Below are positions 8,649 to 16,401 of a stretch of 36,697 bases of DNA, in pieces. Origin of the DNA: UBA2266 sp964406945 (lineage in GTDB: Bacteria; Planctomycetota; Phycisphaerae; Sedimentisphaerales; Anaerobacaceae); contig CAYOTO010000033.1 in the NCBI GenBank assembly GCA_964406945.1, positions 1 to 36,697 of the forward strand. The letters are read 5' to 3'. A program made the position numbers and the translations under genes. How positions within the stretch are numbered: position 1 is the first letter of the stretch; the number at the start of each line of letters is the position of its first letter. The notes beneath the pieces are model-generated. The model searched no databases, was not told where the DNA came from, and was given only the letters and a program-made list of their open reading frames with translations.

Positions 8649-9092
8649 TTACGGCATGTTTACTTCCGGGCTGCCGCCCTCCTGCCGCCGCATCGCCTCG
8701 AGACGCTGCTTGAGCATTTGATTTCTCTGCTCTGCTTGCCGACGCTTGAACCGAGCCTGCCGGGCCGTCGTCTGTCGACGGGCCGAGCTGAGCCTCTGGC
8801 GAAGAGTGGACCTGAACTGCTCGCGCTGCTCGTCGCTCATCGAAGCCCATTCCTGCCGCTTGGCCTGCTTTTCTTCTTCACTCAAGGGAGCCGCGACCTG
8901 CATGGGACTGCCAGCCGTTCTTGACTGACGGGCCGATCGCGGGATTACCGCCTCGGAAACCGCACCTTCGACTGTCTTTTCCTCCAGTATGGGCTCATGG
9001 TCCGAACCCGCCGGAAGCAGAAAACCAACAAAGACAACTATCAGCAGGCCCACGCCCGCCGAAATTGCGACTATCAATCCACGCCGTTCCAT
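8649..9092 (-). CDS. Small membrane-anchored protein with Spy/LTxxQ-like helical motif
   Basis: A 147-residue protein with an N-terminal membrane segment (MERRGLIVAISAGVGLLIVV) and an otherwise highly charged helical body. Residues around EWASMSDEQREQFRSTLRQR match a motif present in the next two upstream proteins, so these three adjacent genes share a module. The C-terminal half is an Arg/Gln/Ala-rich coiled coil. The ATG at 9092 has AAGAGGTG five bases before it; the longer frame up to 9203 has a Gly-rich, improbable N-terminus. The gene lies 46 bases before gspD and 118 after its upstream neighbour, in the secretion operon. I do not recognise a family. A periplasmic accessory or assembly role is inference from position and shared motif. 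Confidence 0.75.
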   Translation of the reverse strand: MERRGLIVAISAGVGLLIVVFVGFLLPAGSDHEPILEEKTVEGAVSEAVIPRSARQSRTAGSPMQVAAPLSEEEKQAKRQEWASMSDEQREQFRSTLRQRLSSARRQTTARQARFKRRQAEQRNQMLKQRLEAMRRQEGGSPEVNMP

Positions 9093-9210
9093 TTGTTCAC
9101 CTCTTAACCTGATATCAACCGTCGCCCGTCCTGGTGGCGTACGGCCGCTGCCAATTCCACCGGAACCCGTCCCGTCCCCTGGACCCTGCCCGGCATTACT
9201 CAATTCAATT

Positions 9211-9849
9211 CTATTCTACTGCTGGTTCGGGCGGTGCATCGCCGTCATCCTGCATCTGCTGCATCTGGCGACGCCGCTCCTCAAAGCGCGCCCGCATCTG
9301 CTCCCTCATCGCCTCACGCTCTTCGTCGGTCATGTTCTCGATGCGCTCGCGGACTTCCTCGATGTACTGCTGCCGCTGCTCATCGGTCATATTCTCCATC
9401 TTCGCCCGGTCCTCGTCGGTCAGCATTACACGGCCCGTACGACCGCCCCGGCCGCCGAAGCCGCCGCGTCTGCGACCGCCGAACTCGTCGTCTTCACCGC
9501 GAGTACCGCCCCTGAAATTGGCCATACGCTCACGCATCCGATCGCGAAACTCCGCTCGCTCCTGCTCGCTCATATTCTCCCACTGAGCCCGCATCTGCGA
9601 AGGATCCGTCTCCATTCCCGGCATCGCCGCACCGGTCCGGCGCAGCCCGTCGTCACGCGTAAAATCCCGTCTGGCCTGTGGCTCCGCCGGCGTTTTCTCC
9701 TGCATCGGCCCGGCGATTTCCTGCTTAGGCTCATCGGGAGTCTGCACATCGGAAGTGCGAGCCTTCCTGATAGCCAGTCCCAGCCCGAGCGATCCCAGAA
9801 GAATCGCACCGGCTACCGCCCCTGTCATAGCAGTACTTAACTGTTTCAT
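9211..9849 (-). CDS. Membrane-anchored protein with three helical repeats and an RGG-like patch
   Basis: A 212-residue protein with an N-terminal hydrophobic segment (about 8-27, GAVAGAILLGSLGLGLAI), then a charged region. It holds three copies of the helical motif shared with its neighbours: QWENMSEQERAEFRDRMRER, KMENMTDEQRQQYIEEVRER and IENMTDEEREAMREQMRARF. Between copies 1 and 2 lies a Gly/Arg patch (GGRRRGGFGGRGGRTGR). MTDEQRQQ resembles the LTxxQ motif of Spy/CpxP periplasmic proteins, but that link is only suggestive. GAGGA lies upstream of the ATG. The gene sits 29 bases after the gspC-like gene, in the operon. No known family was recognised; a role in the secretion complex is inferred from context only. 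Confidence 0.75.
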   Translation of the reverse strand: MKQLSTAMTGAVAGAILLGSLGLGLAIRKARTSDVQTPDEPKQEIAGPMQEKTPAEPQARRDFTRDDGLRRTGAAMPGMETDPSQMRAQWENMSEQERAEFRDRMRERMANFRGGTRGEDDEFGGRRRGGFGGRGGRTGRVMLTDEDRAKMENMTDEQRQQYIEEVRERIENMTDEEREAMREQMRARFEERRRQMQQMQDDGDAPPEPAVE

Positions 9850-9878
9850 CTCATTGTCCTCGAATAAAGTTCCTTAAC

Positions 9879-10652
9879 CTATCTTCCACGCCCGCGGAAA
9901 CCACCGCGTCCGCCGAAATCACCGCCTCGGCCGCGAAATCCACCCGGACGCCGACCGCCGAACCGCTCGCGCATACGCTCGCGAAATTCGTCGCGCTCAC
10001 GCTCGCTCATATTGTCCCATCTGGCCCTCATATCACCACGACCGCGGAATCCGCCCCGGTCGCCCGGCCCGAATCCGCCCGTGCTCGGACCCTCGCTGCT
10101 GACGTCTACACGCTCGGCCCCGCCGTTATTGTTGCTGCCGCCATTGTCGGCCCCGCGGCCGCGATCGCCGCCCTGCCTGCTCCTTCCGCCTCTTCCGCCT
10201 CTGTCACCGTCGCCTCCGCCGGCCGCCAGAATCGGAGCGAAAGTCTTCCTGTTGCCTTCCCATTCGATCACAACACGGGTCGGCTCGATCGAAACTATCT
10301 TCGCATCACCTACGTTTTGCCCCTCCTTGTACCACTTGTTGCCGATCAGAATCTCATCACCGAATATCCCGTCCACCGTGTCAACCGGATGGCGTTTGGG
10401 TTCCGGAGGAGCAAACAGATTCCTGTCCTTGAGGTCTTTCGCCACTTCCTTGCTCTTTTCGATACGCGCCTTCGTATCGGCCTCATTCGGCTCGTTGTGC
10501 TTTATCGCCGCCAGCACAATAGCCTCGGCCTGAGCCGATTCGGAGTAATAGCTCGTAATCTTCACGAGAATCAGCACCCCGAAGCCCACCGCCGCCGTCA
10601 GCAGAATCAAAGAAACCAACTCGCGTCTCTGTTCTATAAAATCCTTAACCAT
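9879..10652 (-). CDS. GspC-like inner-membrane protein with RGG-rich tail
   Basis: A 257-residue protein. It has a short cytoplasmic N-terminus, one membrane segment (about 13-33, LVSLILLTAAVGFGVLILV), a linker ending DRNLFAPPEP, and a domain with IGNKWYKEGQNVGDAKIVSI followed by RVVIEWEGNRKTF. This layout and the G...VGDA.IVSI...V...EG pattern resemble the homology region of GspC (or PilP), which contacts the secretin N0 domain. After about residue 145 it becomes Gly/Arg/Asp/Asn-rich, carries one copy of the shared motif (RWDNMSERERDEFRERMRER), and ends in FRGRGG-type repeats. The tail would lie on the periplasmic side by the expected topology. It is 11 bases after gspM and so in the operon. 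Family assignment is moderate; the tail is not found in classic GspC. Confidence 0.72.
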   Translation of the reverse strand: MVKDFIEQRRELVSLILLTAAVGFGVLILVKITSYYSESAQAEAIVLAAIKHNEPNEADTKARIEKSKEVAKDLKDRNLFAPPEPKRHPVDTVDGIFGDEILIGNKWYKEGQNVGDAKIVSIEPTRVVIEWEGNRKTFAPILAAGGGDGDRGGRGGRSRQGGDRGRGADNGGSNNNGGAERVDVSSEGPSTGGFGPGDRGGFRGRGDMRARWDNMSERERDEFRERMRERFGGRRPGGFRGRGGDFGGRGGFRGRGR

Positions 10653-10663
10653 CGTCCTGACCC

Positions 10664-11185
10664 CTACTTCACAAACGTAGAAACCGTCATATCAAAATCG
10701 ACTTCCTGCCGCTTCTTGGCATCGACCCGCAGCCGCAATTCCTCGACCGCCACAAAATACGGATTCTCCTTCAATGCCGCCAGCAGATCCATCACCTGAC
10801 TGAACCTGCACCGCGCACTGAACTTGATATTCAGCGGCCGATACCCGTCCTTCATCTTGCCGGGCTTCATTATCTCCAGCGGCTTGTTCTTGATACCCAG
10901 CCGCTTCAACTGCTCGTTCAGCTTGTCCCGGAACAAAAATTCCTGCACGCCCTGTTCCTCGGGCATCTCGAATACCGGAACAACATTCAACAGCCCCGCA
11001 CGCTTACGCGGATCGACTTTGATATCCGAGAGTTTGCTCTCAATACCGGCCTTTTTCGCCCTGAAAGCCTGCCACCGCTCATTCCCCTCGGAGACAGCGA
11101 AAAATCCGAGTATCAGCACAACACCCACGGCCCCGAACTTGATCGTCCGCTTATCCCTTTCTGTAATCTTCAGTTTCAATGCCAT
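10664..11185 (-). CDS. gspM: GspM/PilO-like type II secretion inner-membrane protein
   Basis: A 173-residue protein with a short charged N-terminus, one membrane segment (about 17-33, FGAVGVVLILGFFAVSE), a coiled coil, and a C-terminal alpha/beta domain (LNIKFSARCRFSQVMDLLAA, then VEELRLRVD) like the ferredoxin-type domains of GspM and PilO. In the secretion platform such proteins pair with GspL through the coiled coil. The gene begins 18 bases after gspL and ends 11 before the gspC-like gene. Sequence similarity in this family is always low, so the call rests mainly on architecture and order. Confidence 0.8.
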   Translation of the reverse strand: MALKLKITERDKRTIKFGAVGVVLILGFFAVSEGNERWQAFRAKKAGIESKLSDIKVDPRKRAGLLNVVPVFEMPEEQGVQEFLFRDKLNEQLKRLGIKNKPLEIMKPGKMKDGYRPLNIKFSARCRFSQVMDLLAALKENPYFVAVEELRLRVDAKKRQEVDFDMTVSTFVK

Positions 11186-11203
11186 AGCTTATTCCCGTAT
11201 CCG

Positions 11204-12640
11204 TCAGTCGCTGAACCCCCTGTACTCCAGACCGACCGTAAATTTAACCTTGTTGCCCTTCTGCTGGGGCGCCGTGCTCTGAATCTTGACATTCTTGAAC
11301 ATGTTCTTTTCCAGCAAGCTCTTCTGAAACTGATAAATCTGGTCCGCATTCGAGGCCTCGCCCTGAACCGTCACTACCTGCCCCCTCTTGTAGGTGAGTG
11401 CATCCAGACGCATTCCCCGCGGTCCGCTTTCGTTTATTTCATCTATCAGCTCCAGCAGATCCGGCCTCAGCCGGGCAACCCGTTTGAGCATCTGGACCCG
11501 CTCGCGCATCTGGTCAACGCTGACATCAGTCGTCGCCGCCGCCATCCGGGCCTCCATCGCCTCGGGCGTCTTCATGTCCACGATATAAGTGGTCGCCATA
11601 AGCGCAACGCCCATGATCGCCGCCAGAACCGCCGCAAGCACAGGCGAATTCAACAGGGTCCGCCGCTCCTTCTTCACCTGCGGAGCATACACCCCCGAGA
11701 AGAGATTCAGGGCGTCACCCTTCTTATCCAGCACCGTCAGCGACAGCCCGATCGCGACCCGATACGCGTAAAAGTCCTCGTTCGTCAGTTTCGCATCCAC
11801 ATTGCCGGTCGACGCCGACGGTAACGCCTCGGCCGCATCCAGCCCGCCTTCTTTGAGCCGTGATACCGCATATTTCAGCAAATCACCCCCGTCGCTTAAA
11901 ACATAAAGGCGAGCTGACGAATCGGCCCCGCAGCCGAACATCTCCATCACGCTGCGCATATCCTGTGCGAACCGTTCGCCGCTAAGCGTTTCCTCGTCGT
12001 CTGCGGCCAGATCGGCCAGTCCCGTGTCGACCACGACGGAATCGCAAAGCCGTCCGTTTTCGACCAGACAAACCTGAGCCCCGCCGGCCGCCATATTCAC
12101 CACAACCGCGCGTCCAGGGCCTCCGCCGAACAGAGACAGCCAGACCCTCACCACCGCTTCGCTGTCCAGCAATATTCTCTCCGGTCGTATGTCCCTTACT
12201 TCGTCGGCGAACCCGCGCAGCAGCTCGCTCCTGGCCGCGGCCAGGGTAATGGGAACCTGTCCCTCGGCCGCCGGGCCTTTTCGCCACGCCAGTTCCATCT
12301 GATCCGCCGGAAGCGGCAGCTTGCTCTCGGCCTGGATTTGAACCATCGCCTTGGTCTCCGCCTCGCTAACCGACGGAACCGACAGACGATAGAAACCCAC
12401 CCCCGACGCGTCGAATCCGATATACAGCTTGCGATCCTCCTGCTCCGTGTCCTCCGAAATCTCGATCCCGCACTCCGATGCAAAAGAACGCCACTCGGCG
12501 CCCTGCTCGCTCGTCCGGGCCCACAGGACCTCGAAACGCCCGGCTTCCTTCTCGCGAAGTTCAACCGCACGCAGCCGGCCGTCGGCCCTGACCATCGCAA
12601 CCGCACTTCGACTGATTTTGTCTGCACCACTGTCGCTCAT
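11204..12640 (-). CDS. gspL: GspL-type protein (PilM-like plus PilN-like fusion)
   Basis: A 478-residue protein. Residues 1-325 form an actin-like cytoplasmic domain of the PilM/GspL type (RKLYIGFDASGVGFYRLSVP, KAMVQIQAESKLPLPADQME, AVVVNMAAGGAQVCLVENG). A membrane segment spans about 332-354 (VLAAVLAAIMGVALMATTYIV), followed by a coiled coil (VDQMRERVQMLKRVARL) and a periplasmic ferredoxin-like domain like PilN (GMRLDALTYKRGQVVTVQGE...). This is the standard GspL build, joining the ATPase GspE to the membrane platform. Its ATG overlaps the gspK stop codon in TGATG, so the two are translationally coupled, and gspM follows after 18 bases. Confidence 0.88.
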   Translation of the reverse strand: MSDSGADKISRSAVAMVRADGRLRAVELREKEAGRFEVLWARTSEQGAEWRSFASECGIEISEDTEQEDRKLYIGFDASGVGFYRLSVPSVSEAETKAMVQIQAESKLPLPADQMELAWRKGPAAEGQVPITLAAARSELLRGFADEVRDIRPERILLDSEAVVRVWLSLFGGGPGRAVVVNMAAGGAQVCLVENGRLCDSVVVDTGLADLAADDEETLSGERFAQDMRSVMEMFGCGADSSARLYVLSDGGDLLKYAVSRLKEGGLDAAEALPSASTGNVDAKLTNEDFYAYRVAIGLSLTVLDKKGDALNLFSGVYAPQVKKERRTLLNSPVLAAVLAAIMGVALMATTYIVDMKTPEAMEARMAAATTDVSVDQMRERVQMLKRVARLRPDLLELIDEINESGPRGMRLDALTYKRGQVVTVQGEASNADQIYQFQKSLLEKNMFKNVKIQSTAPQQKGNKVKFTVGLEYRGFSD

Positions 12641-14004
12641 CAGTTATCAGTCCCCTGGTACCAGTAAAGTATCTCCGGTTCTGACGAACTCCGGTCTATC
12701 ACCGCCTCCGTCAAAAGTCTCGATCCGTCGACCTGGCCGCGTTCAGCCGTCGCAAGAACGTAAACCGTAAAAACATCCGAACTCACCGTAAGCGAATTCG
12801 AAATGCTGTCGTAAACTTCCTGACTTATTACCTCATCCTCGACGAGCTGCTCCGGACTCTCCAGCCCCTCGCTTATCCCGTCGCGATAGTTTATTATCTC
12901 CAGCGCGATCGTCTCGGCCTCATTGGGATAATCCTCGGCCAGCAGCGCCGTAAGCACGTACTCCGAAGCGGTGTTCACGTTAATAGCGCCCTGCCCGCCT
13001 TCGTCCGAAGACCCGCCGTCGTCGCCCTGACCGTTATCGTCATTATCGGAATTATCGCCCCCCTGATTATTATTGTTCCCTTGGTTGCCGGCAGAATTAT
13101 TCCCCGAATTGTTTTGCGAATTGCCGCCTCCCCCGGTCCCGCTGTTTCTGGAGTTATTTCCAGGTCCCTGATTGGTGTTGCCGCCGGGACCGTTGTTCGA
13201 ATTCGGACCTCCGTCCCCGCCGTTATTCGAGCCGCCGTTCGAGTTATCGCCCCCTGATCCGCCCTGGTCGTCATCCTGGCCGCCTCCGCCGCCGTTGCCG
13301 CCGCCCTGATTGCCGCCGGTTCCCGAATAACAAGTCAGGTATGCTATCCAGCCCAGATCCAGTTCGCCGTCGGCGTCGTCCATCGGCGGACTGGCGTCGC
13401 CGTCCCGCTCGTTGTAGTCGAGCTGGCCGTTGAAGTTAGTGTCCTCACCGTAGAGCAACTCTCGTGTAACACCCTTGACGAGCAGCAATTCCCTTATCGA
13501 GCGAAATTCCCCGTCCCGCGGCAGGTAGGGATACTCCAGTGTCCCGTAATATCCGGCCTCTGCCCCGCCCTCGGTCGGCATGTCGTCGCTGTCGCGCCAG
13601 TCGATTATCGCGTTCGCGATATCCTCCTGCATGTAAGGCAGTTCCATCAATTGATAAAACGTGGCCGTATTGACGTTCAGCTTGCTCGACTCGTCGACTA
13701 TCCGGACCGTAAAACGGCATCGCTGCAGCGGCATGTCCACAAGCTCCTGCTCGTTGGTCGCCCACAGGTCGGTCATGCTGTCGTTCTCGGTGGTCTCCTT
13801 ATCCTCGTTGAGTATCGCCACCGCCTTCTCCAGCCCTGCCCGGCCGGCCCACTTGCAGCGCAACTGTTCGACGCGGAAGGTCGTTACCTTCGTATCAAGT
13901 CGGCTGCTGCGCCCCATCGTTGCCACGATCGCGCCCAGCACGACCACCAGCCACAACACCGCGACCAGAACCAAACCCTTCTTATGTCGAACGTACCTGC
14001 TCAT
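12640..14004 (-). CDS. gspK: Minor pseudopilin GspK with a large Asn/Gly-rich insert
   Basis: A 454-residue protein. The prepilin peptide KKG (Gly10) is followed by a hydrophobic helix LVLVAVLWLVVVLGAIV; as usual for GspK the mature position 5 is not Glu. A pseudopilin-like fold follows, with the characteristic helix-hairpin motif KLNVNTAT near 109 and a matching INVNTAS near 341. Between them, at about 228-338, lies roughly 110 residues of almost pure Gly, Asn, Asp, Gln and Ser. GEDTNFNGQLDYNERDGD (about 186-203) resembles an EF-hand-like calcium loop, as found in GspK. GspK caps the pseudopilus tip together with GspI and GspJ. It starts 71 bases after gspJ and overlaps gspL by one base. Confidence 0.9.
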   Translation of the reverse strand: MSRYVRHKKGLVLVAVLWLVVVLGAIVATMGRSSRLDTKVTTFRVEQLRCKWAGRAGLEKAVAILNEDKETTENDSMTDLWATNEQELVDMPLQRCRFTVRIVDESSKLNVNTATFYQLMELPYMQEDIANAIIDWRDSDDMPTEGGAEAGYYGTLEYPYLPRDGEFRSIRELLLVKGVTRELLYGEDTNFNGQLDYNERDGDASPPMDDADGELDLGWIAYLTCYSGTGGNQGGGNGGGGGQDDDQGGSGGDNSNGGSNNGGDGGPNSNNGPGGNTNQGPGNNSRNSGTGGGGNSQNNSGNNSAGNQGNNNNQGGDNSDNDDNGQGDDGGSSDEGGQGAINVNTASEYVLTALLAEDYPNEAETIALEIINYRDGISEGLESPEQLVEDEVISQEVYDSISNSLTVSSDVFTVYVLATAERGQVDGSRLLTEAVIDRSSSEPEILYWYQGTDN

Positions 14005-14035
14005 AAAAACAACCGCCGAAGATCGACGAATCTGA

Positions 14036-14075
14036 ATTCTTCTATCTTTTTCCTTTTGCCTTTTTGCTTTTTACT
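14036..14075 (-). repeat. Purine-rich post-stop tail after gspJ
   Basis: Directly after the gspJ stop, the minus strand reads as a run of short units of the type AAAAAGC, AAAAGG, AAAAAG. Similar tails follow the stop codons of lemA-like (95-114), gspG (15845-15872) and gspE (17845-17871) genes. It is not a hairpin and has no coding potential. Confidence 0.5.
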
Positions 14076-14762
14076 TCACTCAAACGAGCTTCCGCCCATA
14101 TCCGGAACTCCGGTCTCGTCTTCACCGGCCCCGACTTCCGCGGCGTAGTTCATCATGAAACTTTCCACTATCGGCAGGCCGCCGCCCTGGCCGACCGATC
14201 CTATCAACGTAACCTCAACCAGTTCCGGCAGCGTTTCCATCTCCTCCGGCCATTCCATTGCCCATTCCTCGCCGTCGAAGTACCGGACGGTAAAAGCGTC
14301 TACATTCTCGGCGATAACCGCCAGAATACCCGCAGGTTCCGACTCTTCGTCCGGATTGGGCCATTTGCGCCGCATCATGGCTTTGCTGCCGTCTTCTCTG
14401 GTCTGAAGGTAATACTCTACTTCATAAACTTCGCCTTCCGGCTGATTTGCACGGGCCTTCGTCCGGCTGACCGTGTAGAACACTATGGAACTGGTGGGCG
14501 CATCATCGCTCTCGGTAACAGTTCCGATGAAAACGGAATCTTCATTATCACCGTATCTGAAAAGATTAAGCATATCCCGACGGAGCAGATCGGTCGCATA
14601 CCGGACCTCCTGAGTTCGTTCGAGCGTATCCTCGATTGCCGCATTGCTCCGGGTTATCGCCCTCAGAGCCGCCAGGGATGTCAGCGCAATAAACGAGCCT
14701 ATGGTCGAAGCGACCATTATCTCAGCCAACGTAAATCCACCATATCTCCTGCTCATGCTCAA
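14076..14762 (-). CDS. gspJ: Minor pseudopilin GspJ
   Basis: A 228-residue protein with prepilin signature YGGFTLAEIMVAST: cleavage is expected after Gly9, leaving an N-terminal Phe and Glu at mature position 5. A hydrophobic helix follows, then a beta-rich domain with acidic clusters. Length and position (after gspI, before gspK) fit GspJ of the type II secretion pseudopilus tip. Its ATG overlaps the gspI stop in an ATGA (14759-14762), implying coupled translation. A purine-rich tail follows the stop, and gspK begins 71 bases further on. Confidence 0.88.
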   Translation of the reverse strand: MSMSRRYGGFTLAEIMVASTIGSFIALTSLAALRAITRSNAAIEDTLERTQEVRYATDLLRRDMLNLFRYGDNEDSVFIGTVTESDDAPTSSIVFYTVSRTKARANQPEGEVYEVEYYLQTREDGSKAMMRRKWPNPDEESEPAGILAVIAENVDAFTVRYFDGEEWAMEWPEEMETLPELVEVTLIGSVGQGGGLPIVESFMMNYAAEVGAGEDETGVPDMGGSSFE

Positions 14763-15196
14763 TTTCCACCCCCACCACCACCGGTGGTGCTTTCCTCTTG
14801 CTCATACGGATTGGTGCCGTTGAGCATCGTATCCACGACGAGGGTACGGGGTTTTCCGCCTTCGACCCAGGTCATGGTCAAACTCACCAGATAAAGCCCG
14901 TCTATCTCCTGATAAGTAGCCACGACATTCCAGGCGAATCCCGGCTGGTAGTCCTCGATTACGCCCTGCATCCGGCCCATCTCGATGAAGTCGTCAATGC
15001 CTACATAGTCTATGATAGCCAGTTGCCTGTCCGCCAGCAGAACCGCACGCTCGTAGTTTCTGTTATTCCTGGTGTTCGATATGCACTGCGTTCCTATTGC
15101 GACCATGGTCAGAACCGCACCCGAGAGAATAGTGCTGGCCGCCAGCGCCTCTGCCAGCGTAAAACCTTTCATTCTGTTGTTCATGGTCGTTCTCAT
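14759..15196 (-). CDS. gspI: Minor pseudopilin GspI
   Basis: A 145-residue protein with MKGFTLAEALAASTILSGAV at the N-terminus: cleavage after Gly11, Glu at mature position 5, then a hydrophobic helix. The body is short and beta-rich, as expected for GspI (usually about 120-140 residues), which nucleates the pseudopilus tip with GspJ and GspK. The C-terminus ends in a Gly run. Both ends overlap neighbours in ATGA (15193-15196 with gspH, 14759-14762 with gspJ), so gspH-I-J form one coupled block. Confidence 0.86.
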   Translation of the reverse strand: MRTTMNNRMKGFTLAEALAASTILSGAVLTMVAIGTQCISNTRNNRNYERAVLLADRQLAIIDYVGIDDFIEMGRMQGVIEDYQPGFAWNVVATYQEIDGLYLVSLTMTWVEGGKPRTLVVDTMLNGTNPYEQEESTTGGGGGGN

Positions 15197-15813
15197 CTTG
15201 ATTCCGTGTCCAGATCTATTACACGCGATTCCACGGCTTCGGCCTGGCCCACATGCGCCGTGGCCCTGCCGTTGAACGCGGTTATGTTCACTGTAAAGTG
15301 AATCGTTCCGTCGCCAATCTGAACTATGGCCTCGTCAGCCGTACCGTCGGGCCGGAAGGTTATCTTCTGTGTCGTACTGTCCGATTGCTCTTCGGTCATG
15401 CTCCCAGAGGTTGTCGTTTCCTCGGCTTCCACGCCGCCGATACGCAAATCCTCGACGTACACTCCGTTGTCCAGTTCCACCGGTTTAGAATAATAATCGC
15501 GCACCACTATGGCGGTGGACTCTTCGGTCTCTTCGTTCCACTGCATCGAACTGAGCCAGAAACCGCCGTTTTCGATATCCAGTTCAATACTGAACGGAAC
15601 CTGCTGTTCTATTGCGAGTATCCGCCCGTACTTAGCCATCAGGACGAGTTGCTTAGCCGCCTTTTCCACTACGGTGCGTCTGTAAGAATCCCTGTAGGAT
15701 ATCGCGCCCACCGAGCCGATTATCGCAATCAGCATCACAACGGCCAGAAGTTCCACCAGGGTAAACCCCCGCCGCCTGATTTCCTTGCCGCTATGTAACG
15801 ATAATTTCGCCAT
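15193..15813 (-). CDS. gspH: Minor pseudopilin GspH
   Basis: A 206-residue protein with RRRGFTLVELLAVVMLIAII: cleavage after Gly16, Glu at mature position 5. The globular part includes AKYGRILAIEQQVPFSIEL, which fits the GspH pattern (helix, then beta strand), and ends in a domain with ITFRPDGTADEAIV, the typical F.P.G strand motif. An acidic insert (GSMTEEQSDSTTQ, about residue 140) is unusual. It follows gspG by 59 bases and overlaps gspI. GspH is the pseudopilin below the tip. Confidence 0.88.
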   Translation of the reverse strand: MAKLSLHSGKEIRRRGFTLVELLAVVMLIAIIGSVGAISYRDSYRRTVVEKAAKQLVLMAKYGRILAIEQQVPFSIELDIENGGFWLSSMQWNEETEESTAIVVRDYYSKPVELDNGVYVEDLRIGGVEAEETTTSGSMTEEQSDSTTQKITFRPDGTADEAIVQIGDGTIHFTVNITAFNGRATAHVGQAEAVESRVIDLDTESR

Positions 15814-15844
15814 AACAAGGCATCAGCCAAGGCCGATTCCGCAA

Positions 15845-15872
15845 CTTTGCACTTCCAACTTTGAACTTTTAA
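15845..15872 (-). repeat. Purine-rich post-stop tail after gspG
   Basis: The minus strand immediately after the gspG stop consists of AAAAGTTC, AAAGTTGG and AAGTGC units, a degenerate AAAAGT-type tandem of about 8-base period. See the similar tails after gspJ and gspE. Confidence 0.45.
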
Positions 15873-16307
15873 CTACTCGTTGTATATATCCTCGGCATCC
15901 CCTTCGCCGCCTTCTTCGCCGTCGGAGCCGAGGCAGATAAGATCGTATGAACCGGGATTGACTTCGCCCTCGGCCACGTAAACGAACGGATTACCCCAGG
16001 GGTCTTCCAACTGACTGGTCTTGATATAAGGTCCGGACCAAACACCCTCTTCCTCCAGGGCCGCCGGACACATCAGAAGCGCTTCCAGGCCCTCCGACTC
16101 ATCAGGATACCTGCCGCAGTGAAGGGCGAAACGCTCCAGTGCGTCCTCGACCAGCGCCATTCTGGGTCTGGCCAGATCCTTCTTCGCTCTGCCCAGCGAA
16201 CTGAAAACCTTCGGTGCTACGAACGCGCCGAGCATCGAGATAATTATGATGACCACCAGCAGTTCGACGAGGGTGAATCCCTTTCTTTCCTTACGTCTGC
16301 GCTTCAT
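15873..16307 (-). CDS. gspG: Major pseudopilin GspG
   Basis: A 144-residue protein, the usual length for GspG. The N-terminus RKGFTLVELLVVIIIISMLG gives cleavage after Gly10 and Glu at mature position 5. The C-terminal half has the family hallmarks: GRYPDESEGLEALL, then KTSQLEDPWGNPFVY, then YDLICLGSDGEEGGEG, the last being the calcium-binding loop region. It forms the shaft of the pseudopilus. AGGGAG lies upstream of the ATG. gspF precedes it by 94 bases, and gspH follows after 59. Confidence 0.95.
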   Translation of the reverse strand: MKRRRKERKGFTLVELLVVIIIISMLGAFVAPKVFSSLGRAKKDLARPRMALVEDALERFALHCGRYPDESEGLEALLMCPAALEEEGVWSGPYIKTSQLEDPWGNPFVYVAEGEVNPGSYDLICLGSDGEEGGEGDAEDIYNE

Positions 16308-16401
16308 TTTCTTAGGCTCCCTTCAATAACTTAGCGTCAACAGCTCTACATTGTCACTGAATGTCGTTCCGAAATTACTTTGTTGTATTTTGATTTTTTA
16401 T

